The translations under genes and the position numbers were made by a program. Shown in pieces: positions 25,284 through 37,893 of a DNA stretch of 64,000 nucleotides (the stretch's first letter is position 1; the number at the start of each line of letters is the position of its first letter). The notes under the pieces were generated by a model, which was not told where the DNA came from, did not search any database, and saw nothing but the letters and a program-made list of their open reading frames with translations. Source of the DNA: Taxillus chinensis (Eukaryota > Streptophyta > Magnoliopsida > Santalales > Loranthaceae); assembly GCA_023512835.1 (NCBI GenBank), contig CM042092.1:7875293-7939292 (forward strand). The letters are read 5' to 3'.

Positions 25284-28200
25284 TCAGCGGATGGAAAAAT
25301 GGCGCTCTTGCCCTAAGGGTTCAACCAGAACAGCATATGGTGAATTCCAGTCAGCGTCAAAGATCTCCTGAAGCTGCGCAACAATGGCAGCATTGTAGGT
25401 CCCAAAGCTGATGCCTGCTGTTGTATAGAAATAATCCCATATGAGATTGCTGGTCCCAATATGAGCACGTACATCACTGACCGCATATTTGCCATGGTTG
25501 ACCCTGGTATAGCTGGGGAAAATGTTCCCAGTACTACTCCCCTTGCTTAGAGCGGGCCCAGTTAGGTTAAATCCAGGAACCTCATAGTACTTGATCTCAA
25601 TCTTGCCAGAGCATTTGTTGTACTTGGACGAAGAACAGAGGACGTTGGAGTAGAGGAGGGACTTTAGATACTGATCCGTGTTGTCGATGAAATGTGCCCA
25701 GTATGCTACTAGTATCTTAACTTTGGCATTCTTGGAGAATATAACCTATAACATGTAATAGCATGATGTCCGACACTTTAAATGAAGGAAGAAGCATGTA
25801 CATCCAATAAATCAAACAAGAGAGGATGTTTTTGGATTAGAATTGGAAATTACTTCAGTTATTGCAGAGGACAGGGAAGACCAGTAAACAGCTCGGTTCA
25901 TGTATTGGGATTGACCAAGCCAGTCCATAGTACTAACTCTAACAGTTGCTCCAGTTTTGACAGATTTGATTGTATCAACCCATGCTTGTTCATCTGTTTG
26001 GTACTTGCCGAAGGACAGCTGCAGATACAAATTTGCATGAAAAAATTTGCAAGAAGGGAGCCAATTCACTACAGTGATTGCATTAAGGACACATCAAAAA
26101 TAGATATAAGCCCTGGCTGATGGAAGCTCTGTACATCAGATGTTTAATTTACCAAGACGAGAAATAAAAACAAAAACTAAAATAATCAAAACATATTGCA
26201 TTTTTTTCAAAAGATATGGGCATGCCCCCATTTTACTTTTCGGCATTGGCATGAGTAATGAGTTCATCAGTTAAAGAAAGCACTATTTCAATTTCAAGGT
26301 TTTTCAAAATTATGATATTAGGGTTTTGTTTAACAGCGACTGAACCAAAGTAAGAATTGGCCCGCACCAGCACCACTGACCTCTAAAAAACAAGACAAAC
26401 AACAATTTATACTGGACACGTATAGGATATTAGGATCATACGAATTACCTAACAGCTCAGGAAATTGCTACTTACTTCCGGAGGAGCGAAAGAGAGGTAA
26501 CTGGATCCACGCTGCATAGTTGAGAGGTTAGATCCAGGAGTCTCAATTGGCATGTGAAACATGTGAGGGTCTGACAGTTTTTGATAGCCAACTACATGGG
26601 GAATTTGTACATAACGAGGGAGTGGTGATCTGTCAACAAATACTATTCTATTAAGTAAATACACACACACACAGAGTCAAAGATACATACATTTAACAGC
26701 AATGAAGCCGAGCCTTAATCCCAAAAGAAGTAGGGGTCAGCAACATGAACTAAGCAAGGCCACATTGCATAGGGTGAAAAGCTTCACTAAGATCATTTCT
26801 ATGAAGTCACCTATTCCATTAATTCCTATCCAAAGCTATGTCCTCTTCAACCTCAATAACATATCCTCTCAATTTAATTTTCCTGATTAATGTAGGGCAA
26901 TAGAAAAACATGCAAGTTAGAAAGCCAAAAACCAATTCAGTAACAGAACCAACCTTTTCAAAAGGGGTTTCGCAGACAGGAGACTAAAAATCCTTCATAA
27001 ATAATTTATGGCGTGAACTAGAGCACACATAAGACTCTCATTCTTGCTTAATATCAGGTTCATCAATTGAACTGACTGTAGAGTAAAACTTAAAACTCTT
27101 AACAGTTCCTTTTTAAAATTGGTCATCCCCACCAGAAACAAGCAAGGTTAATCTACATAAATCAGAAGAAGAAAAAAAAGAAAGCTCTATCTAGATCAAA
27201 TTTTGAGGTAACCATACTAGAGTTCTTCAGAAAAGATAGCTATTTAATAACTGCACGGGATGGGTGTTCTGGTCATTTAAACTTTTCAACTACATAAGTT
27301 TTAAAAGAACATTCATTAAACAGTCATAAAATCAATATGGGTGCCTCACAAACCTGCATCTTGCTTTGTGATTAACAAAGTGTGACCAGCAAGGAACTTT
27401 TCTGCTGATCTGCCATTGCTGATCCCATACTTTGTTGTGTAGTTTGTAACATTGAGAGAAGCAAGTTTCCACAGGTTATTGTAGTAGACCTCAACTTTTT
27501 TTGCTACTTTTCGACAATTTACAAGATAAATTCCAGCTTCCTTCACCTAAAAATAAGTAAAATGCAGTGCATCCTCAAACAGTTGTTCAGAAAGTGCGGA
27601 AAAAAAAACGTAACGCAAATAAAGGGGACAAATTACAAAGGAATTGTTGCAGAAGCTTTAGACCTTAATTTCTGGGAATAATTCTGATATACTAAAATAT
27701 TACTTTATAACAGAAGACAACCAAAGACAACACGACGCAAATAAAGGACACAAATTTAAGGTGGTTCACTAATAATAGTTAGCTATGTCCAAAGCTTTAT
27801 TAATTGTAAAAGATTACAGATTATAAAGATTTCACATCACTCTATCGTGAGAGATGACCAAAGAGAATATATATAAAGCCTCCTAGGATAACAAAAGACA
27901 AAAAAACAAAGTTTCCATTTTTCGGACATCAGACTGCTCGATATCTTAGGTCTGCTTGATAACCCAAATCAGCTTGACACAATGACATATTGAGCAACAA
28001 TCACACAATATTGAACATTAAACAAGACAGATATTGAGTTAAACAGATGCTCGAGCACGGAGATATCGAGCAAAACAGATACAAGGCATTCTGACATATG
28101 AAATTGCCAATGATGCACATTTATTGAATTGGAAGAGGAGTGATGCATTGTTTCACTGTAGTCGTTACACATTTTGAGCATTTAGCAACATAAATAAAGA

Positions 28201-31200
28201 GTACCTGAGAGAGAGATTTCCAGTCATTATTTGCGGACCCAATATAAATGTCTCGTTTATCAGATATCCAGACTTTTGCGTGAACAATACCCGAACCCCA
28301 CCACTTTCTAAGCAGTAGAGTCACACTCTTCACATTACACCTTCCTGAAGCAAGGTCAGATGGCTCTTGAGTAAAATCGGGATACACTCCAGAGTGCTGC
28401 AATAGCCTAGATCAGAATCAATTTAACAAAAAAAATTAGAAATGATTAGTTTATAAATATGTAAACTAGAAAATTATGCTACCTCTTTCTGATTAACCAT
28501 TACAAATAATATCATTTAACTTCTATTTCTGAACATAGGTTCAGAGTATTTATCAAATGCATATAAAACTTATCTTGACTAGTAAAATCACTGTTTACAC
28601 AACTCAGCATACACAATTAGGCGGTTTAAAGTTTTAATGTCAACATGCTAATGAACAATAGCTACCAGAAAAACGTCTTAGTAATTTTCATACTAGTTAT
28701 CAGTAGTTTTCTGTCAACATCAAAATAGGATATAGTGGAACTAAGAAAACCATGAAATCCTTCTTCTTATCTCAAGCCCATTTTCATTCAACAGCTATTG
28801 TGGGATTCATTATGAGAATCCTTAAAAAAAGGAGAAAAAAAAACTCTCTCGAGTGGAATTCAATTCATCATGAGAATCCTGTGGTCCTCAATTGTCTTTT
28901 TCTACCCATTACATCAGATCAAATGCATAAAAAACAAGCATAAGTTATCATTAACTTTATTTTTTTAAAAGTAATTATATTAAAAGAAATTGAGCAAGTC
29001 ATACAACTAAAGGCACTAGGCCCACCAATGGGGCAAGTCTAACCCCAAATAAATATTAAGATTATAAATGAACCAAATATTCATAAATATTTTCGAGATT
29101 GATTCGATAAAAACTTGATTATGTTCGTTCTAAAAAAAAAAAATTATCATTCGCGGATAAAATTATAGTTTCATCAACAAGTTTTCACGAATAATTTTTA
29201 AAATTAGTATTGAACAGACAAATAAAGTTATTTTTATTAATATAAATATATATTTTAAAACATATTAAACACCAATACTGTTAAGTCATCACATTTTTTG
29301 GAATAAGTCTATGGTTTGAGTTCCCCTAGTAGAACTTTACAATTATACAATTAATTTAGTAACTGTTTGTTTTTTGAACAAATGTATTAATAAATATTCA
29401 TGAACAGTAAACCTTATAGTTTAATACTCATGTTCAATTCAGTTCATTAATAAATAGTGCTAACAAGTTCAAACACTTGACAACTCAACTCAATTTGATT
29501 CGTTTACAACCCTAACTAAGATTGATTTGATTCGTTTACAACCCTAATTAAGATTGATTAATTGATGCCAAAGACAAAAAACTCTTACCTAAACATTGCA
29601 TAACAATTATCAAAACTAGATCCAAAATAGCTCCTACCTAAAAAAATATAAAAAAAACTTCTTAGGCCCATATTGACGTTCAAATGTAGCTATTCCCAAG
29701 ACCCATGGTAAGCCAAACAAGCACAGGTATCCATGTGTAATAGAGAAGGAGGATAATTTGTTACACCTATAAAAATTCCTCTTTCATACAAAATAGTAAA
29801 TATAACTTCCTTATATATCTAGGGTTCAATTCTATAGGTAAAACAAACTAGATAATTCAGAATGACAAAAGTATAGAAATCACTACCCACTAATCACGAC
29901 TCTACCCAACGTCATCTTTCAGATGCATTGCCTATTTTCACTTAGTTATGGTTCTTTTTTAAGGTCTTTTTCTAGATTAGAGTTTATTTTTAGGCGATTT
30001 ATGGTACTTTGATCGGTTTAAATAAACAAAAAATATAAAATGCACAAAAGATTAAAAAAACACATAATATACATGGTTTGGTCAAAATGACCTACTCTAC
30101 GATGCTAAGGTGTTACCTACATTAAGTCTAATCTATTACTTCTCAAAATAAAATTCACAAGAACACTGCCTATCAACTCTCTTTTTCTTTTAATTACAAT
30201 TTACTAAAGTTTGCATTGATATTAAGAACTCACTCACTATGCTAATTCTCTTCTAACTCAATTAATCTTTGTATGTTTATAATTATCTAACTCAACTTAT
30301 CTGTGATCAACTACAACAAATTCTCAAACAATTCTGAAAGAAACTAGAATATGGTTCCTACAGCAAGAACCCTCAAAAATTACTTTAATCACTCTCTCTT
30401 TCTTGAGGGAACTTCTCTCAAACGATTTCGAATGAACCAAAATGACTGAACCATAAAAACTAATACGAAATCCTTCAATGCAATATATAGGACTGTGTAT
30501 CTAGGTTTCCTTGCTGCTAGGGTTTAATGTCGAATTGTCCAAAGAAATTCCAGGATAATGCCACGTTGAAATAAATACTATTCACAATTGCATCTTCGAC
30601 TCTTCCAATGAATAAATGGAACGACGTCGTTAGCCTAACTATTCGTTCGATGAGTGCTCCACTCATATGTAGATCACATTATGAGTCCACCAACCACTAA
30701 CGAGGAGACACCAACTCACACACTACTTGTCTTACGAGTGCACCTCTTGCACATACGCGAAACTACTCGCTTGTGAGTAAGCACGATCGTTAGACAAGTT
30801 GACTGAATAGTCAAACGATCCAAAACAATCGCACACTCCTCCAATTGTGACAAGTGCTCCAATCGTCTAACAATTAAACTCAATCATTTGTTGAGCAATT
30901 CCAATTGCACGCTCCTCCAATAATGACGAGTGCTCCCAATCATCTAACAACTCAACTCAATTGTTTAAAAAGTCATTTGGATTGTGATTGTCTAACAAGT
31001 CAATTCAATCGTAAGACAATTACACTCACTCGCTTGGCAATTCTTCTTAATTGTACGAAACGCTGATCATGAGACAACTCCAATAAAGAAAATGAAGGCA
31101 CTTGTGCTAAAGTAAACCCCTCGATTAGCTCACTCAAATGAGATTACTTTACAGAATTATCTAAGTACATTGGACCTAAACTTTATTGTTGCTTGCCATG

Positions 31201-34200
31201 ACCTACAATTGTTGACAACAATTACAATCAATCACAACTTCGTGGGAACAAAAATCTTCCCTTTTATAATTGTTAGTAACCCTTTCACACAAAACACTAA
31301 AATATAGCAGGCAAACACCTGTGGAATGAAACATGAAACAGAAAACGGTCTCAATTCTTCTTGTACTCAACCTACCTCCCCCTCTACAACTCCCCATGCA
31401 CTGTAGCAAGGCTGCTTCAAAACTATGCTCTTTAATTGTATAATAAAAGCTGTCTTATTTTCCCTTCCGCCATACAGAGCACACATGCTCTCTATCACTT
31501 TATAAATCTAAGATATTTTTGATTACCTTGCATGTTTCAAGTTTCTTCATGTTTTTCTGATTCAAATATCTAGTCTTCTATGCCAGAATTCATTCTCCTC
31601 TTGTTTCGACATAAGATAGTTGTGGGTCTTTATTTCATTAATCACATACAAATACCCATATGTCCTTCCAACTATAACTGTCTTGCCATTTTTGCTTATC
31701 ACTTGGCAACTAGTCTTTGCGAATTTAACTTCATGACCTATGACACATAACTGACTAACTAATGCTAAGTTATATTTTAAGTCTTTTACATAGAGCACGT
31801 CCTTCAATTTATTTGTATACCACTTTGCAGATCCCAGACCTCTAACCTTCAATGAGCTATCATTTTTGAATCTTAATTTTCCTGATTTACTATTATTCTT
31901 CGTCTAGGATCATCAGAGATGAACATGCACTATTAAGGATCCATTGCTTGTCCTTGTTTAAGCTTTTAATACAATTTTAGCAACATGAGCTACCTCTTTT
32001 CCCTTAGCGTTATAGACTTCCTTTGCATTTGATGTGGAGCATTCAACTTTCTTATTATTCAATTGAGTCACTTTGCATTCTTCATAGTGCCCTTCGTTTT
32101 CTTCTAAGATAATACACTTTTTACCTTGTAAGAAAACTACAAATGCATCCTTTATGGCCAACCTATTCTTTAAGGAAGTTATAAGGTTACATGGAATATC
32201 CAAGACCATTACATCTTATTGCCATACGAAGTTTCTAGGTTAGTTTTGGATAACGCTTTAAAGGATGTTTGATTGATCATTGAATTTTAATAGTACAATA
32301 CATTTACAAACCGATGTACAAACATACGTGGTTAATAGTCCTACTTGAAGTATTTGTATGAATAAACTGAAACAATGAGATTTTGCTATAGCACAGTAAA
32401 GTTTGCTTACGGCAATGTTATTCACAATATCAGATCTCCATATTCTATACATGAAGTCTCCTGACCATGCTCTAGATTTGGTGAAACTTTCAAAGGTCTC
32501 AAGAGTTAGCATGACGTCTAGTGATCTTGTCAAACATGTTCAAAAAGTCTAAGAGGATGTCAATATTAAATTGAAAGAGTCAATATAAAATACAATGTGG
32601 AACTAGATAATCTTAGACGGTTTAAAGTATTTATTATTGGAGATGAAGTAATAATATTTCTTAATAAATGAAAAATGCAGAGTGATATGCATAGCAAACT
32701 CAAACTGAAAAAGTATAGACCATACAAAATACTGAAAAGGATTAACAACACCGCTTATGTGATGAATTTAACAGGTTGAATGGGTATTTCTAAAACATCC
32801 AATGTTACTGTTCTTACAATGTTCCAACTGAATATGAGTTTGGAATATCTTGAAGATAACTCGTAGATAAGTTCTTTACAAGTAGAAAATCCAAGCAGAT
32901 CGATGGAAATCTAAGAAGATGCAATCTTGAGCAGCTGTCAAATCTGATCAGGCAAGTCCCGTACAACCACCAGATCTGACCAGATGGGCAGTTTTGATCA
33001 AATTGCAACAAGATCCAATCAAGGGCAGTCTCAAACATGGGAGGAGTCTCGAACAAGACCAGTTTAGAACAGATCCATAGCACTTTCAATCCATAAAAGG
33101 AGTCTTGCATGTGTTGTGTGAATGTGTGTAGCGTTAAAATGGGAAGGAAGGATCAACTTCTAATTTCCTTTTTCTTTTTAATTTCTTTTTATTTCTCTCT
33201 AATTAAATATTAATTGGTTTTCTTTCCTTTAATTTATCTTGTAACCCTAATTATGGATATATATATATATGGATGCTAGGGTTTGTTACAACAACATACA
33301 CAATAATATAGAATGTTTTCGAATTCTCTTTGAGCTTCCCTTTGTTTTATCAAAATCTCTTATATGAGACGAGTTTTTCTTAAATTAATCAATGGTGTGT
33401 TGATTAATTAACCAACATGTTGCATTATATCTTGTCCCAGGCCGATGCAACACTAAAAGAGCTAGAGGAAATTACAAACGAGTTGTCAGCATTGTTAACA
33501 AGTTTTCATCAATGTATCATGCATTCATGGTGAAAGGCACTGGTGACTAGTAAATTCCAATTTAACACTTTCTCCCACGAACAAAATTTAGAATATACAT
33601 CCGGTGTAGTGCTCGTCAGCCTATGACCCATGATTGCAACTAACCTCCAAGCACTACCAGTCCAACGGGTCTTATGTTGCCCTTCTTACAAAGGTCTTGC
33701 CCTTCAAAGACAACCAGCCCCACTATATCAGCTCGTCATAGCAATACCGGAGCTCCTAAATTATTAGGAAATGTCGGTGCCATGTTTCTAACCATGGCAT
33801 TCCTTAATCAGTATCCCTACAATGCCAAGCATTAAGCTCCATCTTGGGGGTTAGTCGCCACCATGAACTATCGGCTGGGGCTCACTGCATCAACATCCAA
33901 ATTTTAAAGCGAGACATAAAAATATACCTGACGCTAACATTGCGATCCGCGGAATCTCTGATTGCATTATAAACACCAAGGCCATCTTGAGCCCCAAATT
34001 CACCCATTTTGGATTCAGAGTACCCGTAGTCCCCGGAACGAGGATCATCTGGCTTCGCTACAAATTGCCAGTACTGTGCCATGATGTCCAGACGCCGGGA
34101 AGAGTTCCCGGCAAGCCACCGGAAAACATCAGCTAACAAACAACACCATCCACGGGAAAACATAAATAAATAAAGCTTAAAAACAAAAATTCGAATACAT

Positions 34201-34462
34201 AACTAGGAGGAACAGAGCTAAGATTATAGTTCAACAAAACTTGGATATCGATCATGAACAACCAGAATGATCGTAACTAATTGAGATCAACATAATTACC
34301 GGTGTTGAGGACGCCAGACACGCGGGAGAGATGAGGCATGTCGGTGGGGATGGATTGGACAAGCCATGCTTTGCAGACGTCGGAGCTGTCGAGGCCGTAC
34401 GCGACAGGGAATAGGAGAAGGTCGATGAAGACGATGCGTAGTAGAATTGTAGTCCGTATCAT
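25284..34462 (-). CDS. PLD3/PLD4-like HKD phosphodiesterase-superfamily protein, with a one-base frameshift
   Basis: Seven exons: 34462-34300, 34132-33928, 28406-28205, 27546-27354, 26629-26476, 26018-25854 and 25745-25284, intended product about 514 aa. A hydrophobic signal-like N-terminus (about residues 1-23) suggests the secretory or vacuolar route. Both HKD motifs are intact: HAKVWISD with GSANNDW in exon 3, and HGKYAVSD with GTSN in exon 7. Mammalian PLD3/PLD4 relatives are lysosomal exonucleases; the plant role is unclear to me. Exon 4 is 193 nt where phase demands 194. At about 27430-27438 the frame jumps, so conserved VWDQQWQ and CWSHF lie in the next frame, which also matches exon 5. 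Either this allele is broken or a base was lost in sequencing or assembly. Intron 2 (5.5 kb) is full of retroelement debris. Confidence 0.85.
28407..31561. other. PLD-like intron 2, LTR-like and repetitive sequence
   Basis: AT-rich intron DNA. A 34-base word containing TGATTCGTTTACAACCCTAA is tandemly repeated at about 29495-29560. From 30040 to 31120 the sequence looks like an LTR or untranslated retroelement region, with loosely repeated words (CACTCCTCCAAT, GTGCTCC, CGTCTAACAA) at about 30800-30960. This would suit the minus-strand copia remnant beside it. No gene was seen. Confidence 0.4.
31562..32215 (-). mobile_element. Ty1/copia gag-protease fragment in PLD-like intron 2
   Basis: Two minus-strand frames, 32209-31958 and 31852-31562, carry the region before the copia integrase. 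The second has LKDVLYVKDLKYNLALVSQL, a GKTVIVGRTYGYLYVI stretch and ends in EFWHRRLDI, the GAG-pre-integrase signature. Integrase, RT and RNase H are not seen downstream. It is a partial, broken copy. Confidence 0.75.
32430..33440 (+). mobile_element. Ty3/gypsy integrase C-terminus and 3' LTR-like sequence in PLD-like intron 2
   Basis: On the plus strand a frame-shifted peptide runs from PDHALDLVKLSKV through KLKKYRPYKILKRINNTAYV to ISKTSNVTVLTMF (about 32470-32830). This is the order seen at the end of gypsy integrases. LTR-like AT-rich sequence follows to about 33440, including TATATATATATGG and a GTTGCAT end. It faces the copia fragment in opposite orientation, so the intron is a mosaic of at least two insertions. 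Confidence 0.65.
33441..33927. other. PLD-like intron 2, last part before exon 2
   Basis: Nothing recognisable. It is moderately GC-rich compared with the neighbouring intron, with no usable reading frame. Confidence 0.4.
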
Positions 34463-34502
34463 TTTCGTGCCTGGGGCTGGAGCCTGGAGCCGAGGTCAGC
34501 AT

Positions 34503-36513
34503 GTGAGCGTCGCGAGCCTGCGCCCGGCCCGAGTTTGGCTTGCGAGGCTTGGGAGTTGGGAATGTGTTCTTAAGTTGTTTTATTTATTTATTTTTAGTAT
34601 TTTGTAATTCTATAATAAAATTTGAAAAGAAGAGTTTGTAGAAAAAATAAAATAGAAAGATTAATTTAATATTAAAATAATTTTTAAAATATGTTGGAAT
34701 ATTTTCTTTATATACATATATATCATTATTAAAACATAAATTATTTCCTTGACATGTTTTTTTATTATTTAAAAATATTAATTTCTTATTATTTGAAAAT
34801 ATTATTAAACAGTCGAAATAATAAATTACAATAAATTTTTTATTTATTTTAATAAAACAAACTTAGCAAGTAAAATTGAATTTACGCTTGTGAGGCTTTG
34901 ACTTAAGTTCAAGAGTCTAAGTCGAGCTTTAATCTAAGTTTAATTTAAAACTCATCTAATAAAAATTTTAAATGAGTCTAGCCAATTTAAGCTAAAAATT
35001 TACTCAACTTAACTTAACTTAAACTTTTTTAAACATAGGGATAAAATTTAAGAAAAACTTCAAAATATGCTCACATATGAATTCCTAAAAAAGAGTATAG
35101 ATATATGAAATAAATAGTGCTTTCATATAGTTGAGATTTACTATTTATTCGCTTAAATGTTTCCTATGTTTTTTTATATTTTAAATGTTGTAAAAAGTAG
35201 AAGATAAAGGAATATATATATATATATATAATATTATTATTATTAAAATAGAATAGAAAAATTACTTGGAAACGAGATATAAGATGTTTTTTTAAATGAA
35301 TAAAATTTTAGTAAATGTCATTTTTACCTAAAATGTAGGAAAAATTTAATGAATTCAAAATGAATTATTTTAGACGTGTCATCAAATTTATCATAATTGT
35401 AACGCTACAACAGGAATATGTCTTTAAGTTTAATACCATTGAGGGTTGTTATTTGTAGTCTAAATTTTATAAGGTTAGTTGGCCTTTTATTTTTAGTCCT
35501 CAAAATTATATACATGCTCAATGTATGCACACAGTATAGTATTCTAGGCTATTAGACAACAATCACATCATTTACAAAACAACAGAAAACATCACATCCA
35601 TTAGTTGCTACTCCTATGTTGAACCATGAAAGTGAAACTATCTCATAGCTAGCCATATTTGGATACACTGCTCCAAGCAAATCATGTATGAGACCTTGTC
35701 TAATTCTTTTATGAGTCATCAAAATGTAAGTACGTTGCTCTAAGATAACAACATATATGTGGGATCACCACTCCAGGTTAACCACATGCGAAATCTCAAC
35801 ATACTTCTATCAAGCGGTCATATGTGAGTTTGCTGCTCCAAATTATCCACATATGATACTTTAATTGGGATCCCCTGATAGATACTCCAATCAATAGTAT
35901 GCTACAAACATCACCAAACAAATGACTCTCATCATAGGGGTTCAGGTCCTGATACAGACATATCACACAAACATAGCCAAATAGGGTTTAGGCCCACAAT
36001 CAGTTCATTGCCACATCACATCATACTAATATATTTATTTTCCTTTTTATGTGGATTCTATTATTTTATGTAACGAAACATAATTTTGAATAGTATGGTA
36101 TATATTATTATATAAATCATTTCGAATAAAATTCATATAGTGAGAATTATATTTTTTTTCTGAAAACAATTATATTATCCATGATAATAATAATCTTCTT
36201 CTAGGAAAACATAATATAATTCGCTTATAAAATTATTAGAGTTAGTTTTTTCTAACTTTTAGAGATTGTGTACTCGATTTGAAGTAGTATCTAAAATCTT
36301 CTGAAGTTTAAAACATTCTTCGCTTAGCATTTGTTTGCATAATGCTATTTTTTCCACACTTAGCCACGAGGTACCACGTCTATTTTCCTATAATGTTTTT
36401 ATACTCTCTTTTTGTATGAAAATTTATGGTGTGCGGAATTTTTAAGTGTTTACCTTTCTTTTTTAGCTTGGGAGGAAGTGAATTCCGATTTTGAAATGCA
36501 CACCACCCCCATA

Positions 36514-36515
<2 letters not shown>
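34503..36515. other. Intergenic, AT-rich, with a degenerate repeat
   Basis: The minus-strand promoter of the PLD-like gene should lie at its left end. Between about 35660 and 35860 a segment of roughly 65 bases (CTGCTCCAA, CCACATATG, ATGAGA words) recurs about three times in degenerate form. This is typical of untranslated retroelement sequence. No protein-coding signal was seen. Confidence 0.4.

Positions 36516-36594
<79 letters not shown>
36516..36594 (+). repeat. (CT)n microsatellite upstream of mini-SIN3 gene 1
   Basis: About 39 uninterrupted CT units, the longest dinucleotide CT/GA tract in the window, ending 346 bases before the start codon at 36940. Long TC tracts are common in plant core promoters and 5' leaders. 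Whether it is used here is not shown. Confidence 0.95.
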
Positions 36595-36600
<6 letters not shown>

Positions 36601-36775
36601 TTATCTAAAAGAATATGTCAAATCTATGTTTCTAATCTTAGTAAATATGATGTTTGCTTGCGTCCACAAAAATGAAAGACCAATTGAATTTAAGCCAAAC
36701 CTAATCAGCTGTCAAGGAGTTTGGTGGACCCTATAATATAATTGATTGTATTTGTATTTTCTTACTTTCCCCCTT

Positions 36776-36785
36776 TATATATATA
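36776..36785 (+). promoter_or_regulatory. Candidate TATA box of mini-SIN3 gene 1
   Basis: TTTATATATATAG lies about 155 bases before the first ATG (36940), after a CCCC run. The spacing would give a leader of roughly 125 bases. It is the best TATA-like motif in an AT-rich background. Confidence 0.4.
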
Positions 36786-36939
36786 GATTAGAGAGAGAGG
36801 GGGCGATAGACAGTGAATTTAATAGGGTTTCCTTTTTTCAATCAAACAAATGTTTCCATTATTATAAAGTTGCCATTATTATTAAAAATGGGTTTCAATA
36901 TATAAATTTGGTTCACTTCCAGTCATTCAATCAGACTAA

Positions 36940-37893
36940 ATGCGTCGCTCCGCCATGTCGTTAAAGCTAATGGATGCTCGGTCCTTCATCGAGAGCTTAG
37001 AGTCCGAGTCGCCGGAAACATACCGGCGATTGCTCGCCCTCATCCGCGAACCTCACTCTTGGTTCAACGGCTACTGCGATTTCGTCGCCCACCTCCTCTC
37101 CAATCACAACCCCAACTTGATCCTCCACTTCAACGCCCTCCTCCCCGACGCCTACAAGATCGTCCCCGACCGCCGTCCTCCTCATCAACTCGCACCTCCA
37201 CCGACAACACCGCCCGCCTTCTACGATGTCATCGACTTCGTCAACATGCTCAAGGTTCGTTTCCGGCGAAACGAGGGCCTCTACGAATCCTTCCTTCACA
37301 CCGTCAAGAACCACGCCAACGACAGCGACGGGTACGCCGCCGCATGGCCGGAGTTGGTCCATCTGTTCCGCCATCACCAGGACGTCCTCGACCCGTTGCG
37401 TAAAATCCTCTTCGGAACGGTCTCCCCGCCGGAGGTTGAGAGCGGCGGCAAGAAGGATTCGGGAAAACGGAAGCGGTCGCCGGAGCACGGCGAAGCAGAG
37501 CCTCCAGCGGCAAAGAGGAGGAATGGGGATCATGGGGTGGACTACGGAGACAGGGACAAGCATTGGAGGTGGGAGGAGGAGAGGTTCGAGATGGACATGC
37601 TGGGATCGTATCTCAAGTCCACGGTGGAGGCGGCGAAGGCCTGCTTGGAGTTGGTTGAGATGGGAGACGACGGCGACCGAGGGACGGTGATGGAGATGGA
37701 GCTGGAAACCCATTTCACGATTCATCAGAGAAGGACCATTGAGAAGTTGTACGCCAGAGATCACTGCCTTGAGGCCATGGAGGCGTTGCGCCGGAATCCC
37801 CGGAGGAATCTTCCGGTGGTGTTGAGGCGGTTGGAGCAGAAGTTGGAGAAGTGGAAGAGAGACAGCCAGTCAATGAGGAAGATTGGCACCTGA
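36940..37893 (+). CDS. Miniature SIN3-like corepressor scaffold 1 (PAH-PAH-partial HID), intronless
   Basis: A 317-residue single-exon protein, or 312 from the second ATG at 36955. Two paired amphipathic helix (PAH) repeats lie at about residues 12-75 (ending NLILHFNALLPDAYKI) and 95-157 (GLYESFLHTV, DVLDPLRKIL). A basic KRKRSPE...AAKRR segment at 171-194 looks like a nuclear signal. Residues 208-307 match the second half of the SIN3 HDAC-interacting domain (EEERFEMDML, ETHFTIHQRRTIEKLY, LPVVLRRLEQKLEKW). Ordinary plant SIN3/SNL proteins exceed 1,200 aa. The likely role is nuclear, bridging PAH-binding repressors to histone deacetylases; this is inference. The coding region is GC-rich against about one-third GC outside. 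Paralogues are at 55941 and 61674. Confidence 0.85.
   Translation: MRRSAMSLKLMDARSFIESLESESPETYRRLLALIREPHSWFNGYCDFVAHLLSNHNPNLILHFNALLPDAYKIVPDRRPPHQLAPPPTTPPAFYDVIDFVNMLKVRFRRNEGLYESFLHTVKNHANDSDGYAAAWPELVHLFRHHQDVLDPLRKILFGTVSPPEVESGGKKDSGKRKRSPEHGEAEPPAAKRRNGDHGVDYGDRDKHWRWEEERFEMDMLGSYLKSTVEAAKACLELVEMGDDGDRGTVMEMELETHFTIHQRRTIEKLYARDHCLEAMEALRRNPRRNLPVVLRRLEQKLEKWKRDSQSMRKIGT

Noticed and set aside
27346..27546. Reading exon 4 of the PLD-like gene in its uninterrupted frame as the true protein
   Set aside because: The uninterrupted frame loses VWDQQWQ and CWSHF and does not match the phase of exon 5.
29300..29345. Possible Au-type SINE box (GGTTTGAGTTCCCC)
   Set aside because: Only one box-like word; no A box at the right distance and no flanking duplication.
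36412..36736. Ser-Leu repeat proteins upstream of mini-SIN3 gene 1
   Set aside because: Direct translation of the (CT)n tract.
36997..37764. Long 255-residue minus-strand frame opposite mini-SIN3 gene 1
   Set aside because: It is the GC-rich shadow of the plus-strand gene, with no domain and a Val/Arg/Leu-heavy composition.
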